Assembly: GCF_025028335.1 (NCBI RefSeq)
Contig: NZ_JAFEUW010000001.1
Location: 124,001-188,000 of the forward strand
Origin: Brachybacterium sillae
GTDB lineage: Bacteria > Actinomycetota > Actinomycetes > Actinomycetales > Dermabacteraceae
Direction: 5' to 3'
Length of the DNA stretch: 64,000 nt
Shown: positions 24,128 to 34,246 of the stretch, piece by piece
How the letters are laid out: the number at the start of each line of letters is the position of its first letter
How positions within the stretch are numbered: position 1 is the first letter of the stretch
Made by a program: the position numbers and the translations under genes
The notes under the pieces: model-generated
Told to the model about the DNA's origin: nothing
The model's database searches: none
The model's input: the letters and a program-made list of their open reading frames with translations, nothing else

Positions 24128-26218
24128 TCACTTCCCGGCGGCGAGCGAGGCCTTCGCGGCCTCGACGACGGCCTCGGGGGTGAAACCGAACTTCTCGAAC
24201 AGGGTGGCGGCGTCGGCGGAGGCGCCGTAGGTCTCCAGCGACACGGCCCGGCCCTGGAACCCGAGGTAACGGAACCACGGCTGGGCGATGCCGGCCTCCA
24301 CGCTCACGCGGGCGGTGACGGTGGACGGCAGTACCTGCTCGCGGTACTCCTCGCTCTGCTGCTCGAACCACTCCATCGACGGCATGGACACCAGGCGGGT
24401 GGCGATGCCCTCCGACTCCAGGCGCTTCTGCGCCTCCACGGCGTACTGCACCTCGGACCCGGTGGCCATCAGGATCACCTGGGGAGTGCCGGAGGAGGCC
24501 TCCTTCATGATGTAGGCGCCACGGGCGACGTCCGGCGCCGCGAACTCCTCGCGGTCGAAGGTCGGCACGGCCTGGCGGGTCAGGACCAGACCGATCGGAC
24601 CATCCCGGTGCTCGAGGGCCGCGCGCCACGCCGCCACGGTTTCGTTCGCATCCGCGGGGCGGACGATCGTGAGGTCGGGGATGGCGCGGTAGGCCGCGAG
24701 GTGCTCCACCGGCTGGTGGGTGGGGCCGTCCTCGCCCAGGCCGATGGAGTCATGCGTCCACACGTAGATGTTGGGGACGCGCATGAGGGACGCGAGGCGC
24801 ACCGCGCCGCGCATGTAGTCGGCGAACTGGAAGAAGGTGCCGCCGTACGCGCGGGTGAGCCCGTTGAGGGTGATCCCGGAGAGGATCGCGCCCATGGCGT
24901 GCTCGCGCACACCGAAGTGGAGGGTGCGGCCATAGGGGTTGCCCTGAGCCTCGTCGGTCTGACGGTCCTCCGGCAGGAACGACGGCTCCCCCTTCATGGA
25001 GGTGTTGTTCGAGCCCGCGAGGTCGGCCGAGCCACCCCACAGTTCCGGCATCACCGGGGCGAGGGCGTTCAGCACCGCGCCGGAGGCGGCGCGGGTGGCG
25101 ACGCCCTTCGGGTCGGCGTCGAAGCTCGGCAGGGCGTCGTCGAGGCCCTCCGGCAGCTCATGGGCGCGCATGCGGCGCAGCAGCGCGGCACGCTCCGGGT
25201 TCGCCGCCTCCCAGGCGTCGAAGCCCTTCTGCCATTCCTCGTGGGCGGCGCGGCCGCGCTCGATCAAGTTGCGGGTGTGGGCCACGACCTCGTCGGGCAC
25301 ATCGAACAACGCCTCGGGGTCCAGGCCGAGGACCTTCTTCAGGCCCTTCACAGCCTCGTCGCCGATCGCATTGCCGTGCACCTTGTGGGTGCCCATCAGC
25401 TCCGGGATCGGCCAGCCGATGATCGTCCGCAGACGGATGAACGACGGCTTGCCGGTCTCCGCCTTGGCGGCCTCGAGGGCCTCCTTGAGGGCGCGGACGT
25501 CCTCGACGTACGACTCGCCGCCGCGCCAGTCGACGGTCTGCGTGTGCCAGCCGAGAGCCTCGTAGCGGCCGACGGTGTCCTCGGAGTACGCGGCCTCGGT
25601 CCCACCCTCGAGCTGGATCTCGTTGTCGTCCCACACCACCACGAGGTTGCCCAGGCGCTGGGTGCCCGCGAGGGAGGAGGCCTCATGGGCGACGCCCTCC
25701 TGCATATCGCCGTCGGAGGCGATCACCCACACGGTGTGGTCGAAGGGGCTGGTGCCGGGGGCGGCGTCCGGGTCGAGCAGGCCGCGCACGCGGCGCTGCG
25801 CCATCGCCATGCCGACGGCGGAGGCGAGCCCCTGCCCGAGCGGGCCGGTGGTGATCTCCACGCCCTTGGTGTGGTGGTACTCGGGGTGGCCGGGGGTCTT
25901 CGACTCCCAGGTGCGCAGCGCCTCGATGTCGGACAGCTCCAGGCCGAAACCGCCGAGGTACAGCTGGATGTACTGGGTCAGGCTCGAGTGCCCGGCGGAG
26001 AGGACGAAGCGGTCACGGCCCAGCCAGTCGGTGTCCGACGGGTCGTGGCGCATGACGTCCTGGTACAGCAGGTACGCGAGCGGGGCGAGGGAGACCGCCG
26101 TGCCGGGATGGCCGTTGCCGACCTTCTCGACCGCGTCGACGGCGAGCACCCGGACGGTGTCGATCGCGCGGTGGTCGAGGTCGGTCCAGCCCTCGGGGGC
26201 GATAAAGGAGTCGGTCAC
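24128..26218 (-). CDS. tkt: Transketolase
   Basis: A thiamine diphosphate enzyme that moves two-carbon units between sugar phosphates. The 696-residue protein has the N-terminal GNGHPGTAVSLAPLAYLLY, ThDP-binding SDGDMQEGVAHEASSLAG, the DSIGLGEDGPTHQPVEHLA transketolase motif, and a C-terminal domain with MATGSEVQYAVEAQ. I chose the GTG at 26218 because GGAAGGA lies upstream at normal spacing and the N terminus VTDSFIAPEGWTDLDHRAIDT fits the family. It is the first gene of the pentose phosphate operon. Confidence 0.97.
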   Translation of the reverse strand: MTDSFIAPEGWTDLDHRAIDTVRVLAVDAVEKVGNGHPGTAVSLAPLAYLLYQDVMRHDPSDTDWLGRDRFVLSAGHSSLTQYIQLYLGGFGLELSDIEALRTWESKTPGHPEYHHTKGVEITTGPLGQGLASAVGMAMAQRRVRGLLDPDAAPGTSPFDHTVWVIASDGDMQEGVAHEASSLAGTQRLGNLVVVWDDNEIQLEGGTEAAYSEDTVGRYEALGWHTQTVDWRGGESYVEDVRALKEALEAAKAETGKPSFIRLRTIIGWPIPELMGTHKVHGNAIGDEAVKGLKKVLGLDPEALFDVPDEVVAHTRNLIERGRAAHEEWQKGFDAWEAANPERAALLRRMRAHELPEGLDDALPSFDADPKGVATRAASGAVLNALAPVMPELWGGSADLAGSNNTSMKGEPSFLPEDRQTDEAQGNPYGRTLHFGVREHAMGAILSGITLNGLTRAYGGTFFQFADYMRGAVRLASLMRVPNIYVWTHDSIGLGEDGPTHQPVEHLAAYRAIPDLTIVRPADANETVAAWRAALEHRDGPIGLVLTRQAVPTFDREEFAAPDVARGAYIMKEASSGTPQVILMATGSEVQYAVEAQKRLESEGIATRLVSMPSMEWFEQQSEEYREQVLPSTVTARVSVEAGIAQPWFRYLGFQGRAVSLETYGASADAATLFEKFGFTPEAVVEAAKASLAAGK

Positions 26219-26523
26219 AGGGTGTCCTTCCGGTCCAGGGCGGGCGGATGGGGCATCCACCCGGGTCAGAGGGGCCGATCCACGGGGGAGCAGCCGATAC
26301 CGTCCACTCTAGACGTGGGGTCTGATATCGCCTGCGCGTCTCCCGACAGTCGGTGGAACCGTGGGAAGGGACGGCGGCTGAGGGATCGGGCACCTTCGTC
26401 GCGGCACCCTTCCGCGACAGGGGTCGGCCGGTAGACTCCGAGGTCGAACCGCGCGGAGCACTGCACCCCCGCACTGCCGCCGCGCCTGCGAGGCGCCTCT
26501 CCCGGCGCGGAAGGACGGTGTGC
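26219..26523. promoter_or_regulatory. Divergent tkt/ctaB intergenic region
   Basis: A 305-bp gap with no convincing gene. For ctaB, a TAGACT -10 lies at 26432-26437 with a weak TTCCGC -35 at 26410 (16-bp spacer). For tkt, TAGAGT on the minus strand (26311-26306) is the best -10 candidate. The ctaB SD (GGAAGGA) is at 26509-26515. Confidence 0.4.
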
Positions 26524-27525
26524 GTGAGCACGACGGGCAGCACCGCGAGCACGGTGGACGCGACACATCAGGGCACGACCCCGGTCGATGCCCCCGTCGC
26601 GGCCCCCACCGATGGTGGGCGCCCGGCACCGCGCCGCAGCGTCGGACGGGTGATGCGTAACTACGTCGCGCTCACCAAGCCGCGGATCATCGAGCTGCTG
26701 CTCATCACCACCGTGCCGGTCATGTTCCTCGCGGCCCAGGGATTCCCCGGGTTGGGGCTGCTGCTGGCGACCGTCATCGGCGGGTATCTCGCCGCCGGCG
26801 GAGCCAACGCCCTGAACATGTACCTCGACCGTGACATCGACGCGCAGATGAAGCGCACCCGCAACCGGCCGATCGTCACCGGGGAGGTGTCCCCGCGGGC
26901 CGCTCTGATCTTCGGGATCGCGCTGTCGATCATCTCCGCGGTGTGGCTGGGGCTGCTGGTGAACGTCATCTCCGCGGCCCTCGCCGTCGGTGCGATCCTG
27001 CTGTACGTCGTCTTCTACACGATGATCCTCAAGCGCCGCACCAGCCAGAACATCGTGTGGGGCGGGATCGCCGGGTGCATGCCCGTGCTCATCGGCTGGT
27101 CCTCGGTGACCGGCACCGTCTCCTGGACCGCCTTCTTCCTCTTCCTCGTGGTGTTCTTCTGGACGCCGCCGCACTACTGGCCGCTGGCGGAGAAGTTCAC
27201 CCGCGACTACGAGACCGCCGGGGTGCCGATGCTGCCGGTCGTCTCCTCCCGCACCTCCGTGGCGCACCAGATGATCCTGCACACCGTGCTGATGGTCGCC
27301 TCCAGCCTCGCGATCATCCCGCTGGGGCACACCGGTTGGGTGTACGGCGCCACCGCCGTCGCGGCGGGGGCATGGTTCCTGTACCTGGTGATCCGGTACG
27401 CGGTGCGCACCCACCGTGGTCTCAGCGGCAAAGCGCTGGCACCCATGACGGTGTTCCACGCCTCCATCACCTACCTGACCCTGCTGTTCGTGGCCCTTGC
27501 GCTCGACCCCTTCATCCGCCTCTGA
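26524..27525 (+). CDS. ctaB: Protoheme IX farnesyltransferase
   Basis: Converts heme B to heme O by farnesylation, for cytochrome oxidase biogenesis. The polytopic membrane protein (333 residues from GTG 26524) has the prenyltransferase Asp-rich motif [19 protein letters not shown] and the second conserved loop [12 protein letters not shown]. Others are [15 protein letters not shown] and GVPMLPVV. About nine hydrophobic segments are visible. A second GTG at 26518 sits only 2 nt from the SD, so 26524 is preferred. The unusual ~40-residue hydrophilic N-terminal extension is Thr/Pro/Ala-rich. Its 3' end overlaps the recombinase start by 29 bp. Confidence 0.94.
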   Translation: MSTTGSTASTVDATHQGTTPVDAPVAAPTDGGRPAPRRSVGRVMRNYVALTKPRIIELLLITTVPVMFLAAQGFPGLGLLLATVIGGYLAAGGANALNMYLDRDIDAQMKRTRNRPIVTGEVSPRAALIFGIALSIISAVWLGLLVNVISAALAVGAILLYVVFYTMILKRRTSQNIVWGGIAGCMPVLIGWSSVTGTVSWTAFFLFLVVFFWTPPHYWPLAEKFTRDYETAGVPMLPVVSSRTSVAHQMILHTVLMVASSLAIIPLGHTGWVYGATAVAAGAWFLYLVIRYAVRTHRGLSGKALAPMTVFHASITYLTLLFVALALDPFIRL

Positions 27526-28522
27526 GCCCGCACCGCCGGGGAACCCCACTCCCGATCCGGCGGACACCCCCGCGCTGCGGCCCGCCGACGCGCGCTGGCT
27601 GGAGCAGTACCTGGCGCACCTGCGCGTCGAACGGGGACTGTCGGCGAACACCCTGCGCGCCTACCGTCGCGACCTCGAACGCTATCTGCGCGACCTGGGG
27701 CGGGAGGGCGTCGACCTCGAGGCCGTCACCCCCGACCGCATCAGCAGCTGGCTGCGGACCCTCCGCTCCGGCGCCGACGGAGGCAGGCCCCTGGCCGCCT
27801 CCTCCGCCGCGCGGGCCCTCGCGGCCATCCGCGGTCTCCACGCCTTTCTCGACCAGGAACAGGACAGCCGCACCGGGGACCCCGCCCGAGCGGTCCCGCC
27901 GCCGGCGCGGCCCGACCGCCTGCCCCACCCCCTGAGCATCGCGCAGGTGGAGGCGCTCCTCGCGGCGGCCGGTCGGCCCGGAACCGGCCGGCTCGCCACC
28001 GAGAGGGCGCTGCGCGACCGTGCCCTGCTGGAGCTGCTGTACGGGCTGGGGGCACGCATCTCCGAGGCCATCGGCCTCGACCTCGATGACCTCGACCTCT
28101 CCAGCCGCACCGCCGTGCTGCACGGCAAGGGCGACAAGCAGCGGGCGGTGCCGGTGGGCACCTACGCCGCCGAGGCCGTGGAGGCGTACCTCACCCGTGC
28201 CCGCCCCGCCCTGGCCGCGCGGGGGCGGGGCACCCCCGCCCTGCTGTTGGGCATCCGCGGCACTCGGCTCACGCGGCAGGCCGCCTGGCAGGTGGTGCGC
28301 ACCGCCGCCGAGACCGCCGGGATCACTGAGGAGGTGAGCCCGCACACGCTGCGGCACTCCTTCGCGACCCATCTGCTGCTCGGCGGCGCCGACGTGCGCA
28401 GCGTGCAGGAGCTGCTGGGGCACGCCTCCGTGACCACCACCCAGCTGTACACGCAGGTGACCGTCGACTCCCTGCGGGAGGCCCACGCCGGCGCCCATCC
28501 CCGGGCCCGAGACGGGGCATAG
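27497..28522 (+). CDS. xerD: Tyrosine recombinase XerD-like
   Basis: A 341-residue site-specific tyrosine recombinase, expected to resolve chromosome dimers at dif. The N-terminal SAM-like core-binding domain contains [20 protein letters not shown]. The catalytic residues are Arg in [12 protein letters not shown], Lys in HGKGDKQR, HxxR in [12 protein letters not shown], the later His in [13 protein letters not shown], and the nucleophilic Tyr in that same segment. The only plausible start is a TTG at 27497 inside the end of ctaB. XerD is preferred over XerC because the gene precedes parA, the usual XerD neighbourhood in actinobacteria. Confidence 0.9.
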   Translation: MRSTPSSASEPAPPGNPTPDPADTPALRPADARWLEQYLAHLRVERGLSANTLRAYRRDLERYLRDLGREGVDLEAVTPDRISSWLRTLRSGADGGRPLAASSAARALAAIRGLHAFLDQEQDSRTGDPARAVPPPARPDRLPHPLSIAQVEALLAAAGRPGTGRLATERALRDRALLELLYGLGARISEAIGLDLDDLDLSSRTAVLHGKGDKQRAVPVGTYAAEAVEAYLTRARPALAARGRGTPALLLGIRGTRLTRQAAWQVVRTAAETAGITEEVSPHTLRHSFATHLLLGGADVRSVQELLGHASVTTTQLYTQVTVDSLREAHAGAHPRARDGA

Positions 28523-28591
28523 ACTGCTCCGGTGCCCCGCGCGGGTGCCCTTCCCACCCCGAACCGCCCTCTTCTCACGACAGGACCATGA
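28520..28591 (+). promoter_or_regulatory. parA promoter -10 and 19-codon leader ORF
   Basis: TAGACT at 28520-28525 overlaps the xerD stop. Exactly 6 nt later a GTG (28532) opens a 19-codon frame that ends with TGA at 28589-28591, one base before the parA GTG. The spacing is the same as at the window's leaderless genes. It may be a leaderless leader peptide coupled to parA, or simply the parA 5' leader. Confidence 0.4.
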
Positions 28592-28592
28592 C

Positions 28593-29462
28593 GTGAACGA
28601 CAAGGCCCAGACGCTCGACCTCGACCTCGGACCCACGGGGCGTCCGATGCCCGAGTTCCCCGAGCCGCCGGCGCTCGACGGACACGGCCCGGCCCGGATC
28701 ATCTCGATGGTGAACCAGAAGGGCGGGGTGGGGAAGACCACCAGCGTGATCAACCTCGGTGCGGCCCTCGCGGAGCTCGGCCGCCGCGTGCTGCTGGTGG
28801 ACTTCGACCCGCAGGGCGCCCTCTCCGCCGGTCTCGGCGTCCCCTCCAACGAGCTCGATGTCACCGTCTACAACCTGCTGATGGACCGCAGCCACGACGT
28901 GCGTGACGTCATCCAGGAGACCGACACCGACAACCTCGATGTGCTGCCCGCGAACATCGACCTCTCCGCCGCCGAGGTGCAGCTGGTCAACGAGGTGGCG
29001 CGGGAGATGGCCCTGGCGCGGGTGCTGCGCCCGATCACCGACGAGTACGACGTCATCCTCATCGACTGCCAGCCGTCCCTGGGTCTGCTTACTGTGAACG
29101 CCCTCGCCGCCAGCCACGGCGTGATCATCCCGCTGGTGGCGGAGTACTTCCCGCTGCGCGGTGTGGCGCTGCTGAAAGAGACCATCGAGAAGGTGCAGGA
29201 CCGCATCAACCCGCGCCTGGACATCGACGGCATCCTCATCACCATGTTCGACCCGCGCACGCTGCACGCCCGCGAGGTCAGCCAGCGCGTCATCGAGGCC
29301 TTCCCGGACCTGGTGCTGCACACCACCATCAACCGCACCGTGAAGTTCCCCGACGCCTCCGTGGCGGCCGAGCCGATCACCAGCTTCGCCTCCTCCACCA
29401 AGGGTGCGGAGTCGTACCGTCAGTTGGCCCGCGAGCTGATCGCACGCGGCGCCGCGGCCTGA
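28593..29462 (+). CDS. parA: ParA/Soj family ATPase
   Basis: A 289-residue Walker-type ATPase of the ParA/MinD superfamily. The deviant Walker A is NQKGGVGKTTSVINLG, the Walker A' region VLLVDFDPQGALSAGL, and Walker B VILIDCQPSLGLLTVNAL. In actinobacteria this xerD-linked ParA paralogue normally precedes scpA-scpB; the true parAB pair lies near oriC. The GTG at 28593 gives a 30-residue N-terminal extension before the core. It overlaps rluB by one base (TGATG), and scpA/scpB are absent here. Confidence 0.93.
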   Translation: MNDKAQTLDLDLGPTGRPMPEFPEPPALDGHGPARIISMVNQKGGVGKTTSVINLGAALAELGRRVLLVDFDPQGALSAGLGVPSNELDVTVYNLLMDRSHDVRDVIQETDTDNLDVLPANIDLSAAEVQLVNEVAREMALARVLRPITDEYDVILIDCQPSLGLLTVNALAASHGVIIPLVAEYFPLRGVALLKETIEKVQDRINPRLDIDGILITMFDPRTLHAREVSQRVIEAFPDLVLHTTINRTVKFPDASVAAEPITSFASSTKGAESYRQLARELIARGAAA

Positions 29463-30424
29463 TGACCCGCGGCTCCGGTGGGGCCGGGCGCCGACGCCGC
29501 AGCGCCTTCACCCCGCCCCGGCAGGTACGGCTGCGGGACAGCGACGGGCGGCGCCGGACACCGACGAACCGCAGCGCCGTCGCCGAGCGCAGCATGCACA
29601 CCGACCGGGTATCGCCCGCCGAGGAGCGGGCGGCCAAGGGTCCCGCGGCCAGTGGCCCGGCGACTCCTGGCCCGGTGGCGGGGGAGCAGTCAGCCCAGGG
29701 GGAGCGCCTGCAGAAGGTCCTTGCCCGGGCGGGGCTCGGCTCCCGCCGCGCCTGCGAGGCCCTCATCGCGCAGGGGCGCGTCAGCGTCGACGGGGAGACC
29801 GTCACCGAACAGGGGGTGCGGATCGACCCCGCCCGGCAGGTGGTGCACGTCGACGGGCGACGGCTGCAGCTGGACGAGGAGAAACTCACCGTCGTGCTGA
29901 ACAAGCCCCGCCGGGTGGTCTCCGCGCTGCATGACCCGGAGGGACGCCGCGACCTCACCGAGTTCACAGCCCGGTACGACCAGCGGCTCTACCACGTGGG
30001 GCGGCTCGACTACGAGACCGAGGGCCTGCTGCTGCTGACGAACGACGGGGAGCTCGCGCACCGTCTCACCCACCCCAGCTTCCACATCGAGAAGACCTAC
30101 GTGTGTCGCTTCGACGCGCCCGGCAGCGCGCCCCGGGGTCTGCTGCGGACCCTGCGCGAGGGAGTCGAGTTGGAGGACGGTCCCGCCCGGGCCGACGCCG
30201 CTCGTCTCATCGCCCACGACGGTCGGGAGGCCTTGGTGGAGGTGACGCTTCACGAGGGGCGCAACCGGATCGTCCGCCGCATGTTCGCCAGCCAGGGATA
30301 CGAGCTGACGGCGCTGGTGCGCACCCGCATCGGCCCGGTGCTGCTCGGTGACCTCCGCCCCGGCGCCACCCGGAAGCTCACCGAGAGGGAACTCGGCACC
30401 CTGATGGCGGAGGTCGGCCTGTGA
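29462..30424 (+). CDS. rluB: Pseudouridine synthase RluB/RsuA family
   Basis: A 320-residue RsuA/RluB-type rRNA pseudouridine synthase. After an 80-residue basic, low-complexity N-terminal extension comes an S4 RNA-binding domain (RLQKVLARAGLGSRRACEALI, QGRVSVDG). The catalytic domain contains VGRLDYETEGLLLLTNDGELAHRL, with the nucleophilic Asp in GRLD, and EGRNRIVRRMFASQGYEL. The gene position between parA and cmk is typical of actinobacteria. The tyrA start overlaps its stop (GTGA). Confidence 0.93.
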   Translation: MTRGSGGAGRRRRSAFTPPRQVRLRDSDGRRRTPTNRSAVAERSMHTDRVSPAEERAAKGPAASGPATPGPVAGEQSAQGERLQKVLARAGLGSRRACEALIAQGRVSVDGETVTEQGVRIDPARQVVHVDGRRLQLDEEKLTVVLNKPRRVVSALHDPEGRRDLTEFTARYDQRLYHVGRLDYETEGLLLLTNDGELAHRLTHPSFHIEKTYVCRFDAPGSAPRGLLRTLREGVELEDGPARADAARLIAHDGREALVEVTLHEGRNRIVRRMFASQGYELTALVRTRIGPVLLGDLRPGATRKLTERELGTLMAEVGL

Positions 30425-31554
30425 GCGGCCCCAGTGCCCTGGTGCCGTCCCCGGTGCGGATCATCGGCACCGGGCTGATCGGTGGATCCCTCGGTCTGGC
30501 GTTGCGCGGCGCCGGCGTCGAGGTGCAGGTGGTCGATGCGTCCCCCGGGGCCGAGGCTCTTGCGGTGGAGCTCGGCGTCGGCTCCGTCCCGGCCGCCGAT
30601 GCCGCAGATCCGGCGCTGGTGATCATCGCTGCCCCACCGGATGTCACCCCCGCGCTCGTGGTGCGCGAGCTGCAGCGCCAGCCGCAGGCCGTCGTCACCG
30701 ACGTCGCGAGCGTCAAGGGCCGGGTCCTCGCCGGGGTGCTCGCCGCCCGGGAGAGCGGGGAGATCACCGAGGCCGACGCCGCCCGGTACGTCGGCGTGCA
30801 CCCCATGGCCGGGCGGGAGGTCAGCGGTGTCATCGCCGCCCAGGCCGACCTGTTCCGTGGCCGCCCCTTCGTGGTGGTGCCGCACCCCGGCAGCAGCCCC
30901 GCCGCGGTGAGCATCGTGCGGGCGCTCGGGCTGGAGCTCGGCGCGGTGCCGCTGAGCCTGGCTGCCGACGCCCACGACGACGCCGTCGCCCGTGTCTCCC
31001 ACGCCCCGCAGGTGGTGGCGAGCCTGCTCGGCGCCACGCTCCAGCAGGCCGGGGACGACGCCCTGAGCCTGTCCGGGCAGGGTCTTCGGGACACCACGAG
31101 GATCGCCGCCAGCGACCCCCGTCTGTGGGTGGAGATCCTCGGCGCGAACGCCGCCGCGCTCACCCCCGTGCTCGCGGGACTGCGGGACCACCTCGCGGAG
31201 ATCCTCGACGCCCTGGACGCCCTGGAACGGGGCGAAGGGCCGGAGCGCGGCGCACGACGCCGCCTAGCCGACCTCATCGCCTCCGGGAACGCCGGCGTCG
31301 CCCGCATCCCCGGCAAACACGGTGGTGCCCGTGACCGGTTCGCCCAGCTGGTGGTGCTGGTGCCCGACAGGCCCGGGGAACTCGCGCGGTTGCTCACCGA
31401 GATCGGTCAGGTCGGGGTGAACCTCGAGGATCTGCGCCTCGAACACAGCATGGGCAAGAGTGCGGGCCTGGCCCATCTGTCGGTGCAGGCCGGGCGTGAG
31501 GGCCTGCTCACCACCGAGCTCGGGGCGCGCGGCTGGACCGTCGTCGACGGCTGA
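30421..31554 (+). CDS. tyrA: Prephenate dehydrogenase with ACT domain
   Basis: Oxidative decarboxylation of prephenate to 4-hydroxyphenylpyruvate in tyrosine synthesis. The 377-residue protein starts with the Rossmann motif [20 protein letters not shown]. It has [24 protein letters not shown] (catalytic His) and [13 protein letters not shown]-terminal ACT domain ([20 protein letters not shown], from about residue 305) is the probable site of tyrosine feedback. The GTG start is coupled to rluB. Confidence 0.93.
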   Translation: MSGPSALVPSPVRIIGTGLIGGSLGLALRGAGVEVQVVDASPGAEALAVELGVGSVPAADAADPALVIIAAPPDVTPALVVRELQRQPQAVVTDVASVKGRVLAGVLAARESGEITEADAARYVGVHPMAGREVSGVIAAQADLFRGRPFVVVPHPGSSPAAVSIVRALGLELGAVPLSLAADAHDDAVARVSHAPQVVASLLGATLQQAGDDALSLSGQGLRDTTRIAASDPRLWVEILGANAAALTPVLAGLRDHLAEILDALDALERGEGPERGARRRLADLIASGNAGVARIPGKHGGARDRFAQLVVLVPDRPGELARLLTEIGQVGVNLEDLRLEHSMGKSAGLAHLSVQAGREGLLTTELGARGWTVVDG

Positions 31555-31561
31555 GCCCTCG

Positions 31562-31567
31562 TATCCT
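31562..31567 (+). promoter_or_regulatory. -10 element of cmk-der, leaderless geometry
   Basis: TATCCT lies exactly 6 nt upstream of the cmk-der ATG (31574), and no Shine-Dalgarno is present. The -35 is not obvious. Confidence 0.45.
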
Positions 31568-31573
31568 GGTGCG

Positions 31574-33769
31574 ATGCAGCCCGTGACCATCGCCATCGAC
31601 GGCCCCGCCGGCTCCGGCAAGTCCACCGTCTCCCGCCGCGTCGCGGCCGCCCTGGACGGCGGCTTCCTCGACACCGGGGCGATGTACCGGGCGATCGCCT
31701 GGGCCTGCCTCGAAGACGGCATCGACCTCACCGACCGGGAGGCCGTCGCCTGCATCGCCGAGGATCTCGATCTTCAGCTGGGCACCGATCCCGCCGGGGC
31801 GCGGGTGGTGGTGCGCGGGCAGGACATCACCGCCGAGATCCGCACCGAGCGGATAAGCGCCCGCGTCAGCGCTGTCGCCACCAACACCCTGGTGCGGCCG
31901 ATCTTGCAGCAGCGTCAGCGGCGCATCCTCCACGCCACTGCCGCCGAGCGCGGCGCCTGCGTCGCCGAGGGCCGCGACATCACCACCGTCGTCGCCCCCG
32001 ACGCCGACGTGCGGGTGCTGCTCACTGCCAGCGACGAGGCCCGCATGGCCCGCCGCTCCCGGGAACTCGGCCTGGAGGACACCGAAGAGACCCGCGCGCG
32101 GATGCGCGACCAGGTGCTGCGACGCGACGAGGACGACTCCGCCGTCTCCGAGTTCCGTACTGCTGCCGAGGGCGTGACCGTCATCGACACCACCGACCTC
32201 GACATCGATGAGGTGGTGCTGGAGGTGCTGCGGCTGGTCGACACGGTGCGCGGCGACGCGGAAGACGACGACCAGGACGTCGACGCGGCCCCGGCGCAGG
32301 ACGACGACGCGGCCGGTGGGGCAGACCCCGACGACGGGGTGGACGTCGCCACCGCCTGGCGCGCCGGCCTCGACGACTACGAGCTCGACGAGGAGGACCT
32401 GGCGCTCCTCTCCGGCGAGATCGAGGAGGAGCAGTTCGCCGCCCCGGCTCGGAACCTGCCGGTGCTGGCCGTCGTCGGCCGCCCGAACGTCGGGAAGTCG
32501 ACGCTCGTCAACCGCATCCTCGGCCGCCGCGAGGCCGTGGTGGAGGACGTCCCCGGGGTGACCCGCGACCGCGTGTTCTACCAGGCCGAATGGGCGGGCC
32601 GGGACTTCTGGCTGGTCGACACCGGTGGCTGGGAGGACAGGGTCCAGGGCATCGCCTACCGCGTCGCCGAACAGGCCGAGATCGCGGTGGAGCTCGCCGA
32701 TGCGGTCCTGTTCGTGGTCGATGCGACCGTCGGCGTCACCGCGACCGATGAGCAGCTGCTGAAGGTATTGCGCCGTGCCAAGCGCCCGATCGTCCTGGCG
32801 GCCAACAAGGTCGACGACGACCGTGGCGAGCTCGAGGCCGCCGCCCTGTGGAACCTCGGTCTCGGCCAGCCGTACCCGGTCTCCGCCATCCACGGCCGAG
32901 GGTCCGGGGATCTGCTCGATGCCGTCCTCGCGGTCCTGCCGGAGGAGGGCCGCGGCGCCGCCGTCGACCACGGTCCGCGGCGGGTGGCGCTCGTCGGCCG
33001 CCCGAACGTCGGCAAGTCCTCCCTGTTGAACCGCCTCGCGGGGGAGAACCGGGTGGTGGTCGACGACCTCGCCGGCACCACCCGCGACCCGGTCGACGAG
33101 AAGATCGAACTCGGTGGACAGGTGTGGACCTTCGTCGACACCGCCGGGATCCGCCGCCGCGTGCTGCAGAGCCAGGGCGCTGACTTCTACGCCAGCCTGC
33201 GCACCCGCAGCGCCCTGGACCGCGCGGAGGTCGCGGTGGTGCTGCTGGAGGCGAACGAACCGATCTCCACCCAGGACCTCAAGATCATCGACATGGTGCT
33301 GGAATCCGGACGGGCCCTGGTGCTGGCCTTCAACAAGTGGGATCTGCTGGACGAGGAGCGCCGCGCCCAGCTGGAGTGGGAGATCGAGAAGGACCTCGCG
33401 CACGTGGCGTGGGCGCCGCGGGTGAACCTCTCGGCCCGCACCGGACGCCACACCGACAAACTGGTGCCAGCCCTGGAGCGGGCCCTGGAATCGTGGGACA
33501 CCCGCATCCCCACCGGGCGTCTCAACGCGTTCCTCGGCACCCTTGTCGCCGCACACCCGCATCCGCTGCGCGGCGGCAAGCAGCCGCGCATCCTCTTCGC
33601 CACGCAGGCCCGCACCCGGCCACCACGGATCGTCATCTTCGCCTCCGGGTTCCTCGAGCACGGCTACCGCCGGTTCATCGAGCGCCGCCTGCGGGAGGAC
33701 TTCGAGTTCACCGGCACCCCGATCGGCATCGGTGTGCGGGTGCGGGAGAAGCGGAAGCGGAGCCGCTGA
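31574..33769 (+). CDS. cmk-der: Cytidylate kinase - GTPase Der fusion
   Basis: One 731-residue frame with two enzymes. Residues 1-225 are CMP kinase (P-loop [15 protein letters not shown] near 8-22, [22 protein letters not shown], and the RRDEDDS lid). It phosphorylates CMP and dCMP. Residues ~300-731 are Der/EngA, the double GTPase needed for 50S ribosome assembly: first G domain [14 protein letters not shown] near 303, second [14 protein letters not shown] near 475, then NKWD motifs and a C-terminal KH-like domain. The two are joined by an acidic ~70-residue linker rich in Asp and Glu. This fusion is known in some actinobacteria. The ATG at 31574 starts right before the P-loop. Confidence 0.95.
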   Translation: MQPVTIAIDGPAGSGKSTVSRRVAAALDGGFLDTGAMYRAIAWACLEDGIDLTDREAVACIAEDLDLQLGTDPAGARVVVRGQDITAEIRTERISARVSAVATNTLVRPILQQRQRRILHATAAERGACVAEGRDITTVVAPDADVRVLLTASDEARMARRSRELGLEDTEETRARMRDQVLRRDEDDSAVSEFRTAAEGVTVIDTTDLDIDEVVLEVLRLVDTVRGDAEDDDQDVDAAPAQDDDAAGGADPDDGVDVATAWRAGLDDYELDEEDLALLSGEIEEEQFAAPARNLPVLAVVGRPNVGKSTLVNRILGRREAVVEDVPGVTRDRVFYQAEWAGRDFWLVDTGGWEDRVQGIAYRVAEQAEIAVELADAVLFVVDATVGVTATDEQLLKVLRRAKRPIVLAANKVDDDRGELEAAALWNLGLGQPYPVSAIHGRGSGDLLDAVLAVLPEEGRGAAVDHGPRRVALVGRPNVGKSSLLNRLAGENRVVVDDLAGTTRDPVDEKIELGGQVWTFVDTAGIRRRVLQSQGADFYASLRTRSALDRAEVAVVLLEANEPISTQDLKIIDMVLESGRALVLAFNKWDLLDEERRAQLEWEIEKDLAHVAWAPRVNLSARTGRHTDKLVPALERALESWDTRIPTGRLNAFLGTLVAAHPHPLRGGKQPRILFATQARTRPPRIVIFASGFLEHGYRRFIERRLREDFEFTGTPIGIGVRVREKRKRSR

Positions 33770-33772
33770 ACC

Positions 33773-34246
33773 ATGGCCATCCCCGAGTTCATCCAGGAGC
33801 TCCGCCGCCACGTGGGGCACAGCCCGCTGTGGCTCACCGGGGTGAGCGCCTACGTGTTCGACGCCGACGGCACCCACCTTCTGGTGGTGCGGCGCGCCGA
33901 CACCGGGGCGTGGACGCCGGTGACCGGGATCATCGACCCGGGGGAGGAGCCGGCCCGCGCCGCCGCCCGCGAGGTGCTGGAGGAGGCAGGGATCCGCGCC
34001 CGGGTGGAGCGGCTCGCCGACGTGCGCGTGCTGCCGGAGATCATCTACGACAACGGTGATCGCGCCCGCTACCTCGACCTGGCGTTCGTGCTGCGACACG
34101 AGGCCGGGGAGCCGTATCCCGCGGACGGGGAGAACACCGCCGCGCGCTGGGCCCGGCTCGATGACCTGCCGCCGATGGGCCCGCGGTTCCGCGACCAGTT
34201 GCGCATCGTGCAGGAGGACCACTGCGCGGCGCAGTTCGTGCGATGA
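33773..34246 (+). CDS. NUDIX hydrolase
   Basis: A 157-residue NUDIX-fold protein. The Nudix box GIIDPGEEPARAAAREVLEEAGI matches GX5EX7REUXEEXGU, with the metal-binding glutamates in REVLEE. The N-terminal SAYVFDADGTHLLVVRRADTG and the C-terminal RWARLDDLP fit MutT/NudF-like hydrolases of nucleoside diphosphates linked to another moiety. The exact substrate cannot be told. It starts 3 nt after cmk-der, so is probably cotranscribed, and overlaps the next gene by 4 bp. Confidence 0.92.
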   Translation: MAIPEFIQELRRHVGHSPLWLTGVSAYVFDADGTHLLVVRRADTGAWTPVTGIIDPGEEPARAAAREVLEEAGIRARVERLADVRVLPEIIYDNGDRARYLDLAFVLRHEAGEPYPADGENTAARWARLDDLPPMGPRFRDQLRIVQEDHCAAQFVR

